Shown here one piece after another: positions 11,261 to 22,192 of a stretch of DNA of 64,000 bases. The position numbers and the translations under genes were made by a program. The DNA lies in assembly GCF_000321225.1 (NCBI RefSeq), contig NW_004450562.1:317210-381209 (forward strand), read 5' to 3'. The notes beneath the pieces were generated by a model, which did not search any database, was not told the DNA's origin, and saw nothing but the letters and a program-made list of their open reading frames with translations. This DNA comes from Odobenus rosmarus divergens. Its lineage: Eukaryota > Chordata > Mammalia > Carnivora > Odobenidae. The number at the start of each line of letters is the position of its first letter. Within the stretch, counting starts at the first letter, position 1.

Positions 11261-11695
11261 NNNNNNNNNNNNNNNNNNNNNNNNNNNNNNNNNNNNNNNN
11301 NNNNNNNNNNNNNNNNNNNNNNNNNNNNNNNNNNNNNNNNNNNNNNNNNNNNNNNNNNNNNNNNNNNNNNNNNNNNNNNNNNNNNNNNNNNNNNNNNNNN
11401 NNNNNNNNNNNNNNNNNNNNNNNNNNNNNNNNNNNNNNNNNNNNNNNNNNNNNNNNNNNNNNNNNNNNNNNNNNNNNNNNNNNNNNNNNNNNNNNNNNNN
11501 NNNNNNNNNNNNNNNNNNNNNNNNNNNNNNNNNNNNNNNNNNNNNNNNNNNNNNNNNNNNNNNNNNNNNNNNNNNNNNNNNNNNNNNNNNNNNNNNNNNN
11601 NNNNNNNNNNNNNNNNNNNNNNNNNNNNNNNNNNNNNNNNNNNNNNNNNNNNNNNNNNNNNNNNNNNNNNNNNNNNNNNNNNNNNNNNNNNNNNN
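11261..11695. other. Assembly gap (435 N)
   Basis: A run of N starting inside a SINE. Protein frames drawn across it are meaningless. The right flank is L1-like, so the gap probably holds the rest of the SINE plus LINE sequence. Confidence 0.99.
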
Positions 11696-11835
11696 TTAAT
11701 TGTAACAAATGTACTATACCACTAATGTAATATGTTAATAATAAAGGAATCTAGGGACAGGGTATATGGGAACTATTATCTTCTCATTTTTTCTGTAAAT
11801 TTAAAGTCGTCCTAAAAATAGTCTATTAAAAATAA
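11696..11835 (+). repeat. L1ME-type 3' UTR end
   Basis: CACTAATGTAATATGTTAATAATA...GGGAACTATTATCTTCTC...TTTTTCTGTAAATTTAAAG, the same 3' terminal module as at 5900-6015. Confidence 0.6.
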
Positions 11836-11989
11836 TAAGGAACTTTACAGTAGAAATAACCTTAAATGACAAGAAAACTTTATGCATTTTATTTTATTTG
11901 TATTATTTAGAAATTTAGTAGGGTTGGATGTTTTTCCATGTTTCCCAATGATCTTTTTGCATTCAAGACATTAAATCCCAGAATTTCAA

Positions 11990-12590
11990 CAGTGATCTTA
12001 GTTATTTATTCATTCAACAAGTACGTATCAAATGCCAGCTACACACAGGGTAATACCCTGTGCACACCACTTGGGATACAGGGACCTTTTCAAAATACAG
12101 TCCTGCCATTGCCCTTAAACCTCTCAGAAGTTGCTGGGTACTCTTAGATTCAAAGCAGGGTACAAAGTCCTGCCCACCTATCCCTGCAGGCCTTTTGAGC
12201 TCACTTTGTACCATGCTTCCACACCTCACTGCTCTCCAATCACACTGGCCCCCTTTGGTTCCTTGGTTCCCAGTCCCCTCAGGACCTTTGCATATGCTGC
12301 TCCCTCTGACTAGAACATTCTTCCTGTCTTTGCTCCCCTCGCCTTTGCCCAGGTATCTCAGCTCAGATATCACTTCCTTAGAGACTTGTAATTATACCTG
12401 CTCATGTAGTTGAGTAATGACAGTGTCCCCCTTGGAATGTTTGCTTGTTGGTTCTAAGACAGCTGGGACAGTGTCTTGTGGGCAGTATCTGACTGTCCCT
12501 ACTGGTCCCCGGCTTCTGGCATAATGCCTGATGTCATGCAAGGACTCCATAGGTACTTGTTGAATGAATGAGTGAGTGAATGTTAAACAG
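11990..12590 (+). repeat. L2 LINE remnants
   Basis: 11990-12090 resembles an antisense L2/MIR-type end (TTCATTCAACAAGTACG...). 12170-12400 resembles the L2 ORF end (CCTTTGCATATGCTGCTCCCTCTGACTAGAACATTC and CTCAGCTCAGATATCACTTCC). 12480-12590 is the L2 3' end (CTGGCATAATGCCTG...GTACTTGTTGAATGAATGAG). Overlapping open frames at 12060-12413 come from it. Confidence 0.7.
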
Positions 12591-12829
12591 GATATGGCCC
12601 CTAGCCATCCAGTCTAGTGCAGATCCAAACCAGGATGTTAGCTCCTGACTACTGACTACTGACTCGGTAGTTAGTAGTTAACTCCCTAGCTACCGGCTGA
12701 GTTCCAGCTGCCCCTGGGCCTGGCTGCGTCAACTCCTGGCCTACTGCTTGCAATAGTGACGTTCACGAACCCTCAGAGCCATTTGTTTACTTCAGACACA
12801 CAAAAACCCACCAAAGTCTGCATCCCCAT

Positions 12830-12960
12830 CATTCCTGTGTGGCCACCGAAAAAAAACCTGACATTCAGAGAGGCTAAGGGAATTGCTCAAAGCCACATGG
12901 TTACTGAAAGCCCGTATTTGTTGCCTAAAGCCCATATTTCACCTAGTTTTCTTACCGCCT
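12830..12960 (-). repeat. MIR, antisense core
   Basis: GAGAGGCTAAGGGAATTGC followed by AAAGCCACATGGTTACTG is the antisense of the MIR central domain. Confidence 0.65.
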
Positions 12961-13019
12961 CCTGAACTCCACTTACCCCCAAACTTAGCACGAGCTCTGG
13001 TAACAGCCAGCACTTGCAC

Positions 13020-13290
13020 CTGCACTGGGGGTTTGTCCCGGGATGATGTGCTCGCGGGGGGCGGCGCCGTCCGAGATTGTTCGAGCGTCTCCGACCTGGA
13101 CCACGCGCGCCCCCTAGCGGTTACCGTGGAGGCTGGGCGCCCCGGTCCCCTTTTCCTCCTGGGGAAAAAAATGGGAAGTGGCGGTGCACTCGTGAATTCT
13201 GTTTTATGGCCGCGGAGCCCACCGCCCCCGGCACTCTGGGGTGAGGGTCCGTGGATTCCGGGGCGTGGGGTTCGGTCATCCTCTCCAGGT
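13020..13290. promoter_or_regulatory. CpG-rich patch with a CTCF-like motif, 4.5 kb upstream of IL17RD
   Basis: A small island of CpG (GCGGGGGGCGGCGCCGTCCG, then ACCACGCGCG) in otherwise CpG-poor DNA. At 13107-13120 the minus strand reads CCGCTAGGGGGCGC, close to the CTCF core consensus CCGCNNGGNGGCNG. Whether it is bound is inference. It could instead be a distal promoter or an old CpG-rich repeat. Confidence 0.5.
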
Positions 13291-13510
13291 CTAACGCCCG
13301 CCCTCGTTCCGAGCCTCTGGGTCTAGGGCTGAGTCTCGGCTTCCTGACTGTGAAGTGGACACCTTACTTCGTGGGAGCCAAGACTGCCCCTGACCAGACT
13401 GGCATCCAGCCAGCCTTAGAGGGCTCTGACAGAGGCTGGGCTCTCACGACCATGGTGCTCCCCCAGAGCCTCGGGAAACTTGCACCCCCTCAGCCTGCTG
13501 AGAGCCTGGC

Positions 13511-13535
13511 GGGGAGGGGGGAAAGGGGAGGGGGG
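13511..13535 (+). promoter_or_regulatory. G-quadruplex-type G-run cluster
   Basis: Four G-runs of 4, 6, 4 and 6 with loops of A, AAA and A. The pattern fits a canonical intramolecular quadruplex motif. Functional significance unknown. Confidence 0.6.
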
Positions 13536-14803
13536 ACTCTTTGCCTTTAACGCCTTGATCAGTATATACAACATACTGCTTGAGTAATACCAAAAATAAA
13601 TTAGAATTTTGGCCCACTGCTTCTAACCACTGCTTATTAAAATGGTCTTCTCTGCTAAAAATGATTTCAGGATACAAATTATTTCCATCATCAATTTATC
13701 CTTTCTTATGTTTCTGGGGATAATTTGACTCCTAACAAAATCCAGTCTTTGTGTTAAGGGTTTTTCTTATCTGGTTAGATTCTAGGTAAATTGGGGAAAT
13801 ATATTTGCATTTCATCAACAGCTTATTTAAAGGTGATTTAATCTGTTTGATCCCCAGCTTCATCCCAAACAGGAGTGGAGGCAGCAACAGTTTCTTGCCC
13901 ACTGATGTGTGCCAGTAAGAGAGCCAGGCACTGGGGGCAGAGAGGTGAATCAGTCAGGGATGGTGAGGGGTGGCTGAAATTGTGACTGGAGCCCAGGCAA
14001 TCTTGGCTGTGGTAGGTGAGCCCAGGTATTGTATTTGAGGACGGCCTCATCCTCCTGTCACCTACACAGCTGGGCTCGGCTGTGGTCTGGAAGAAGGTAT
14101 GGTCCATGGAGGCCATGTAGTGGCCTAGCCCCCTCATTTTATCTCAGCTCTCAGTACAGAGGTTCACTTCCTACAGCCTCATAAATATTCTGAAAGATCC
14201 AGGGTAAAAAGAGGGGATGAGAGGCAAAGAATCAATGGAGAAGACCAGAATGGGGAGAATGTTGCCAAATATCAGTTTATTACCTGAACAAATTTGACCC
14301 TTTGATGTACGTGGTTCTCCCCCCCCCCCGGCCCCCCACACTTAAGGCCTCCTTAGAAGGTAAATAGGAGGGCCTCTCAGTCCCTGGTCCTGAGGGATAT
14401 CAGTCTAACAAGTTTTAGAATGGACACTTAGGTCTTTTCTTTCTTGTGTTCTGTAATGCTTTAGTTGGAGCACTCTGAACTCTGCAGCATGTTTTCAGAG
14501 GCTGCCACTTGCCAGGTTGGGCAGTGAGCTGTGGGTGGGCGTGGAAACTGGAAAGGGAACAGGAGTGTTGCTCTGCCTTGCCTGGCCTCTCAGTCATATG
14601 GTGATGTGAGTAAAACCCAAGAAGAAATGCTCTCCTCCCCAGTGCTCTCCTTAAGGCTCTCCCTTAGCCATAAACTCCAAGTACTGTTCCTTTTCCTAGA
14701 GTCCAATCCTGGAACAAAGAAGAAATGCAAATGGCCACTAAATACATGGGAACATGGTCCACCTCATTATTAACCAGAAAGGCCAATTAAGATTGCCGTA
14801 GAT

Positions 14804-14900
14804 GGGGCGCCTGGCTGGCTCAGGTGGTGGAGTGTGTGACTCTTGATCTCAGGGTTGTGAGTTCAACTCCCTCGATGGGTGTGGAGCCTACTTAAAAAAT
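14804..14900 (+). mobile_element. Short tRNA-like CAN SINE
   Basis: GGGGCGCCTGGCTGGCTCAGG, then TTGTGAGTTCAACTCCCTCG. Followed by an AT-rich tail at 14893-14940 (TATATAATATTTTAATATAT) that is itself a low-complexity palindrome. Confidence 0.85.
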
Positions 14901-15017
14901 ATTATTTATATAATATTTTAATATATAATATATATATTAGAATGCAGTAGATACTGAGCAGTTTGGTATTTTAAATGTGTATATAATCTAGCTATTCTGA
15001 TTCTAGAAATATATCTT

Positions 15018-15213
15018 TTTTAAAGATTTTATTTATTTATTTGACAGAGAGAGAGACAGCGAGAGAGGGAACACAGCAGGGGGAGTAGGAGAGGGAGAAG
15101 CAGGCTTCCCACTGAGCAGGGAGCCTGACGCAGGGCTCGATCCCAGGACCCCGGGATCATAACCTGAGCCGAAGGCAGACACTTAACGACTGAGCCACCC
15201 AGGGGCCCCTCGA
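15018..15213 (-). mobile_element. CAN SINE, minus strand
   Basis: Antisense tail TTTTTTAAAGATTTTATTT to CCACCCAGGGGCCCC. Flanked by AGAAATATATCTT (15005-15017) and AGAATATATCTT (15214-15225), a near-perfect target duplication. Confidence 0.94.
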
Positions 15214-15405
15214 AGAATATATCTTAAGAAAATAGTTGAATGGATGCATCAAGAGAAATGTGTGAGGATATTTTTGAATCACTGATTATAAGAGAAGTCC
15301 CTCAGCAGGTGATTGGTTGAGAGATTATGAAGCATATCTAGGCTGGAATGTCATATAGGTTAAGGAGCTTAAGGAGCAGCATCCTCATGGTTTCCATGGT
15401 GTTTC

Positions 15406-15603
15406 TTTCTTTCTTTTTTTTTTTAAAGATTTTATTTATTCATTTGCGAGAGAGACAGAGAGAGAACAAGCAGGGGGAGAGGCAGAGGGAGAAGCAGACT
15501 CCCTGCTGAGCAAGGAGCCTGATGCGGAACTTGATCCCAGGACCCTGGGATCATGACCTGAGCCAAAGGCAGACGCTTAACTATCTGAACCACCCAGGCG
15601 CCC
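15406..15603 (-). mobile_element. CAN SINE, minus strand
   Basis: Antisense tail TTTCTTTTTTTTTTTAAAG to CACCCAGGCGCCC. Perfect 13-bp target duplication TCCATGGTGTTTC at 15393-15405 and 15604-15616. This is the last SINE before the IL17RD promoter. Confidence 0.95.
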
Positions 15604-15616
15604 TCCATGGTGTTTC

Positions 15617-16839
15617 ATCAACACCCACGTGTGGTCCTGGCCTTGTCTCAGTGCCTGGCACCCCTGATATTCATGGTAAACTCCTAAGATCCCCTGCTAT
15701 GGGAGTTGGGAATGACCCACAGAGGAGTGGGTCATTCCCACACAAGAAGTGTCAGGAAGATGGGCTGAGGCCTGGAAAGGAGCAGAGCTTTGAACCAACA
15801 GCTCCCCCAGAGGGGCAACATTGTGTGAGGTCTATTCAGAGAAGGCTACTCTACAGGCAACTTTATGTGTATCCTGGTTCTTCCGGATGACCAAGGAAGT
15901 TGTGGTGCTTGCTCTCACTGGGTCTGGCTGAATTCCTGAGTATCCTGGCAGTGAGATGAAAAATAAAACATTTCTGTCCTGTGGTGCACATGGACAGGAC
16001 ATCTTAGCACCTGGGTCTTGTGATGGACACTGTTGTTTGGTGAACCCAGCATCCATCCTCGCTTTCTCTGGCAACAGTGCCAGTCTTCTCTGGACAACTG
16101 CTGTTTTCCACTTCCAGCCTCTGGGGTTCAGGTGAAGCTGGCTCTGCTCCCTGGTTCCAAAGTGGTCTTGTCAGAGCCAGTCTCCAAGACTTCTGCTAGT
16201 TTACTGAGAAGGGTCTTCATTCTCCACGGGGGTAGCATGCCAAACTGGGTCCACTTCTACCTCCGCAGAGAGTTTAAGAACGGAGGTAAGTGCAGGGTGT
16301 GTGGAGTCATGAGGGAAAGTACAGGAACCCAATGTTAGCTGCAGCTGAATTGTCACCATACTTAGGCCTGGCACACAAGGAGAAGGAGGGGATTCTGGAC
16401 CCTAGAAGGAAAGAGTCATGTAGAGAAAGACACCTTGCTGGACAGAGTCTCCAAAGTTTACTGAGACAAGAAGACCAAGATGCAGTTGAGTGGGCAGATC
16501 CCCACAGCTTGGAGCCAGGTAGTGAAGGCAGAGGGGGAAAAGATAATGTCGGGCGAGGTGGGGCCAGTATGGATTTTATTGTAAATGGTCATTGAATAAA
16601 TGCCACCACAGAGGATTTTTAATCAGAAGTCAGCGACCTATTTACCTTTTGGAGATTACTCTGGATTCAAGTGGAGAAATGCATCATATATTGGGATGAA
16701 AGTGGAAGGAGGCAATTTAGCCCTTAGGAAGCTGTTGTGGAGGAGGAGGTGGTAGCAGAGATGAGGGGCAGGGCAGAGGACAGTGAAGTGGTGGGATTCA
16801 GGTGCAGAGATAGAAGTCAAAGTGGGAAGGGGCTTGTGG
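15617..16839. other. IL17RD upstream flank, no gene recognised
   Basis: Contains the perfect inverted repeat at 15707-15740. Parts of 16030-16210 and 16560-16830 look like very old interspersed repeats that I cannot name. Open frames of about 100 codons (16033-16338, 16290-16595) show no family resemblance. Confidence 0.5.
15707..15740. repeat. Perfect 14-bp inverted repeat with 6-nt loop
   Basis: TGGGAATGACCCAC at 15707-15720, loop AGAGGA, and its exact reverse complement GTGGGTCATTCCCA at 15727-15740. Could form a stable hairpin in DNA or RNA. No T-run follows, and it is not part of a recognised transposon. Confidence 0.9.
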
Positions 16840-17290
16840 TGAAGTCATATGACCTTGGCTACTCCACTTCTCTGAGCCTCAGCTTCCTACCTATTTTGCA
16901 ATGGTAAGTCTGACAAGTGTAGTGGTTAAGAGTATTGTTTTTGCCAGATCTGGATTTGAATCTCAGTAGGTTACAGCTGGGTGACGTTATGCAAGTCGGT
17001 TAATGATAGAATGTAGCCTTTATTGAGCACTTGCTATGTGCTAAGGAGTAGAATCCTCCCCAGACTAGCATACTTTTTGTTATTCCAGTTTACAGGGGGC
17101 AGGAAAACAGTAACATGGAGAGAGCAAGTCATTTGTCGGAGGTCTTAGCCAGGATTTTTCTAACCATCACATTACCGTCACTTTTCTGTGCCGGAAACTG
17201 GGACAAGAATAATACTGACACTTCCCTGTGCAGTTGGGAAGATTCAAGAAGAGGCCTGGCAAATAGTAGTTGCTGATTAAATTAATTTTA
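16840..17290 (+). repeat. MIR cluster with an apparent antisense MIR nested in a sense MIR
   Basis: A MIR fragment at 16845-16900 (TGACCTTGGCTACTCCACTTCTCTGAGCCTCAGCTTCC). A sense MIR head at 16918-17005 (AGTGTAGTGGTTAAGAGTATTG). An antisense MIR-like part at 17010-17150 (TTTATTGAGCACTTGCTATGTGC...GGAGAGAGCAAGTCA). A sense 3' half at 17190-17288 (CTGGCAAATAGTAGTTGCTG). All old and diverged. Confidence 0.6.
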
Positions 17291-17325
17291 AAACCATTAT
17301 TAGTTTATTCTTTGTGTTCTCCTGA

Positions 17326-17862
<537 letters not shown>

Positions 17863-18320
17863 TGAGCACAGGTGCTTGCCGGCAGCCGAGCGGGTGCCGA
17901 CGTGCCTGCCCTACGCGGAGTCAGCGGCAGGGCTGGGATCCCCGCTGCTCCCGCCCTTCTTCCCTCCCTCCCGGGGCGCGCGTCCACCAGCCCCCGCCGG
18001 GATGAAAGGCGCCGCCCGACCCCGGCTTTGTGTTGTTAATGAGGCGCGGCCACTGGCCGGGGTCTGGCTTCCAGAGGGCGGGCGAGAGGGTCGTCCCGCG
18101 CCCGGCGGGAGAAGGGCGCCCCACCCTTTGTTTCCGGACCCGTACCTCCTTCGCCCCAGGGCTGTGATGCTCCGAGCTGTCCCGACTGGGAGCGTTTTGG
18201 AGCAGGAGTGGTCCTGTAGTCCACCCCTCCGGTCCACAACTCTGCAGAGGCCCGGAATTGCCAGGGTAGGGACCCGGAGCGCTGGGGAGGGATGCGCCCC
18301 CTCTCGTGGCCGCATTGTTC

Positions 18321-19899
18321 CTTCTAGGCTGGGCCGTCTTACCCCACTTTCACCCCACCCCCGATTCCTGACTTGCTGGGAAATTTTGCTCCCCGTTCAG
18401 CCCTTCGTCTAGCGAATGGTCAGTGGTCTCACAGACGACCTACACCCCCTCTCCCTGGCCCCAGCTTGACTTGGCGGATATTTTTCTAGGCCAAAGGAAG
18501 GCATGAGTTTGTTACCTCGGTTAGATACTCCAGAGGAGACTGGAGAGGTGCACAGACTTAGCCTTGTTGTTTAGAGCCTTCTCCCAGTAACTGAGCACTT
18601 TGATGCTGTCCCGGGTTAGGCATAGGGTGGGGGGGGGCGGTGTGCGCGGGGATGCTGCGGTCCCCGGTCCCCACCAGGGTTCCTGGGCTTGGGCGGCCCC
18701 AGGACCCGGAGACTGCATCTGTCTGCCCCGCACCGCCCACCCAAGCCAGGGCGGCCAGGCGTCAGGGCACTCAAGGCCTTTAGACTTGTGGAGGGCTTTG
18801 TGAAGGCTTTGCACTCAGGCAGCCATGGACATAACCTTGGCTCTGCTCCTGGGCTCCAGTTTCTCCACCTGAAAAATGGGAATAAATGGGGATTTCCTAG
18901 TTATCCCAGCACTGTTGCGCTGAGAGTTGGGTGCTTTACTTAGAACAAGGTTGACTCACCTCTTCTGGGATGTTCTGAATGGCCTTAGCACAGTCAACGC
19001 CTAGGACCTGGCACCCTTTTAGAGTCTCGGGCTGGTGCTTCCAGCTGCCTTGTCCCACATTCAGAGAAACACAGTACGGAAACCAGGTATGAGCCAGGCA
19101 GCTGAGATATCTTCAAACCCAATGGCCACCCTATAGAGAGCTGTAACACACCCTCCCACCACCAGCCCCGTAGTGAATACAACCTTCCTGTCTGAGTAAA
19201 ACGTCACATTTTCTTACTCTGTCCCATTTTAGTAAAATATCACAATTATTTTTTAAGATACCAAGTTTTCCCGAGTTTTTAGATCAAAAAGTTTTCCTTA
19301 AGGCTATCTCATATTGACTTATTAAACCTACTAAACTTTTTGGATTTAAATGGATATTTTGGTTTTTGAATAACTGTAAGAGCATCACATGTATTTTGAG
19401 TTTACATATGACAGCATAGGTGGATCAGTCCAAATTGCTGTTTTTCTGCAATTGTCTAAGTAGCTTCATGTGTCAGTTCACAAAGCTTGGGAAGATTTAA
19501 TGTTTTGGGTATAATAGTGACCCAGAGGAGCTAAGCTGATGGTTTTGTTCTCTATGCCTGTGGGAATGTGTTCATTTCCCTTGTGTACCCCTGCCCCGAA
19601 TTAATGGTGGCCCCCGTCCCAGAAGCCTCACACTCAGGCTGACCTCTTTTCTTTCACCACAAATTGGGGGTGACCTCAACAGCTTTTACCTTGGTCTCAC
19701 TGATTCTCTCCTTGGATCATTTTCATCCCTTCTTGAATGAGCATGGAAGCCTCTAGGCCATCTCCCAGACTCCACACTCTTCCCAACCTGATGCACGGCT
19801 CCTTCCCTCCTGGACTTGACTTTTGGTGCATCTGATGGAGCCACCAGCTCTCCCCAACCCCTCTTGCCCACCTGCCTTGCATACCTACCTTTCCAGCCT
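18321..19899. other. Proximal intron 1, no repeat or exon recognised
   Basis: GC-rich to 18800 (CpG shore with a G9 run at about 18627), then AT-rich. No young repeats. Plausible site of regulatory elements, but nothing specific is proven by the sequence. Confidence 0.5.
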
Positions 19900-20420
19900 G
19901 TCCCTAACTTTTGTGCTCTTTGTGCTGCTGAGGCATGCTTTCTCTGCTCCTAGGATGCTTTTCCTCCCCTGAGAACCTTCTGCTTGTCCTTAGACTCAGC
20001 TCAGGTGATACCATCTCTGGGAAGCCCTCCCTGAATGCCATTCCCCTTGCTTTTTCTTCTCATGCAGGTCCTTGCACTTTAGTTTTCACCACACTGCATT
20101 GTCAGTATTTGCTCACATCTGTGTCTTAGGACAGGTTTCTTTAGCCAAGCACTTAACCTCATCTTAGTGGCCTCAGAGCCCGTAAATCTTGGCTGAGCCC
20201 AGTTAGACCCTGCAGCCTTCCTGCTAAATTCTGTATTAAGTGATGATTTTAGGAAGTGGATGGAGAGATGAGAGCACTGAGCTCCAGTGTCCTCTCCGCA
20301 ACAGGCTTTTGCACATGCTGTTCCTGTGTGTGTTCCTTCTCTTTACACCTCAGCCTCCCTCCTCTGCTCCAGCAGCACTTCCTGCAGGAAGCCTTCCCTG
20401 CCCCCACCTCCCTACATTGG
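19900..20420 (+). repeat. L2 LINE remnants
   Basis: 19940-20110 carries CTTAGACTCAGCTCAGGTGATACCATC and GGGAAGCCCTCCCTGAATGCC. 20285-20420 carries GCTTTTGCACATGCTGTTCC and CAGGAAGCCTTCCCTGCCCC. Both are the L2 ORF-end module, so these are two L2 pieces. Confidence 0.7.
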
Positions 20421-22018
20421 GTCTTCCAAAAGTTGCTCTGTCAGAGGACTGGCCAGTGAATACTGGTGTTCAGTGATTTGGGCCCTTGATTCACGTCGGA
20501 GTCCCCTACCAGATGGTGGGTATTCAGCTCATATATGTTGGTCTCAGTTCTGATGTTGCTTACAGTCTAGTTGGGGCCATGCAGACATAAAAGAAGGGTT
20601 GATTATGTGTGAATCAAACAGGAGACTTCCTGTGGGTCCAGGTCACATGGAACCTAAGAGGGGGACAGCAGGATGGAGACGTGTGTCCTGCAGGATCTGG
20701 GTGCTGCAGAGGAACTGAGCAAATGACCCTCTTGATCTCCAGGGAGCATTTGTTCCAGGAATTCTTGCCCCTGCAGCAGTGTGTATTTTCCCAGGACATG
20801 CAAGGTGACTGCAGCCAGAGAACCTTCAGCGGCTTTTCTAACACACCCTTTGGGGAGGCTCTCTGAGGAGCTGGCCTGGTTTAAATGGCCAGATTTCACA
20901 ACCCTCCTATTATTAGTGGGGCAATTAAGGGGCCGATACCATCTTGAACACAGCTTAGTGTTTTAGAAATGAGTTGTGGGCACACTTCCTTGACTACTTA
21001 AAAAAATCCCTTAGGGCCCTTGTCAGGTAAAGTTGCTCTTGGAGTAATAAATACAATTTTCCCAAAGAAGTAACACTTTCTAAAACTGGTATCCTCATTT
21101 ACACTGGCTCTTAACTCTTGCTTCTTGATAGTGGAATGTTTTTGTTTGTGATGGGTAACTTTCTATCAGTCATTTGCGCTGAGGTTTTTATTCCCTCGTC
21201 TTGCTAGTTGTTCAAAATACACTAATGGAACAAAGAATTAGGCATCGGCTCCCCAGGTTTTTATTTAGTGGCGTTTCCTGCAGTGGAGAAGGAGGGAACA
21301 AGAAATGCCTTTCTATCTAAATTGGGTACATCTTCTCTCGTCTTTTATCTCTGAAACAAATGTCTACCCTGCAAAAAGCCCGCTCCTTTAGGAATTCAGG
21401 AAGCCAGAATGCTGGCATCATCTTTACAATGAAGTGCAAGTTTCCCATTTAAGGCAAATACTTCATCTCAAAAGGTAGGAAGGAATAGGGTGGTACTTGG
21501 AAAAGAAGAAGTTCCAGCTGGTTAAAATTTAGGTCCTGATAAAAGTCCAATCCAAGAACTCTCCTTGGCTGTGGGCCCAGGCATGTTTATTTGATTCTGA
21601 ATTGGATGCATTTTCATTCACTTGCAGCTCATGGCTCCCTAGCCTGCATCTGGTCTGCCTGTCTTGTGGCCATGTCTTCCATGTTATACATGCTCTTGTG
21701 TCTCTTACAGAATTCTTGGTTAAAAAATGACTCAACCCTGTTGACACATTTTTCAGAGAGACATTTTTATAAGAACTGCGATGCTTTCCTCCAGCCTGTT
21801 CTGCCGCGTTAATTGGGAATCCTCCTGGCGCGGGTCCATCTCTCTTGAACTGCCCTCCCTTCTCTCCCCTCCCCCATCCATTCCACCGACCCCGCCCCCC
21901 GCCGCCCAGAGCCCCTGCAGTGCCTGGGGCATTGTGCTAGTTGTATTAACAAGGGGATACAGCTGGGTGAATGAGACCGGCAAGTAAGTACCGGCTGTGG
22001 ACCCTTTCCCTCTGAACA
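20421..22018. other. Intron 1, nothing recognised
   Basis: No repeat family or exon. A C-rich tract at 21860-21910 is the only low-complexity stretch. Confidence 0.5.
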
Positions 22019-22192
22019 CAATTTCTCAAAGTCTAGGGGCTTCCAGTATCAGGATTGCCTTTGGGAGCTCGTTAAAATGCATATTCAAGGCTAATGCGAC
22101 CAGAATGGGAGTGAGATGGGGGTTCAGGAATTGGCATTTTAACAAATTCTTCTGATGCTCTCTCAATGATGAGAGCCATTGCTTTAGGAGAC
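22019..22192 (+). repeat. MER5A-like hAT-Charlie fragment
   Basis: TTTCTCAAAGTCTAGGGGCTTCC, GGGAGCTCGTTAAAATGCATATTC, then AATTGGCATTTTAACAAATTC and TCTGATGCTC, in the order of the MER5A consensus. Confidence 0.55.

Larger units (their letters stand above)
12591..14803. other. Intergenic sequence with a GC-rich patch and a MIR
   Basis: Contains a MIR antisense core at 12830-12960 (CATTCAGAGAGGCTAAGGGAATTGCTCAAAGCCACATGG), a CpG-rich patch at 13020-13290 and a C-run at about 14321-14336. The rest (13560-14803) is without recognised features. Open frames here are short and unrelated to known proteins. Confidence 0.55.

Noticed and set aside
11116..11730. 204-codon frame including the N gap
   Set aside because: Most of it is translated Ns; the real sequence is SINE.
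17911..18315. Second 134-codon minus-strand frame in the CpG island
   Set aside because: Same reason as the previous one; it overlaps plus-strand frames that are equally open.
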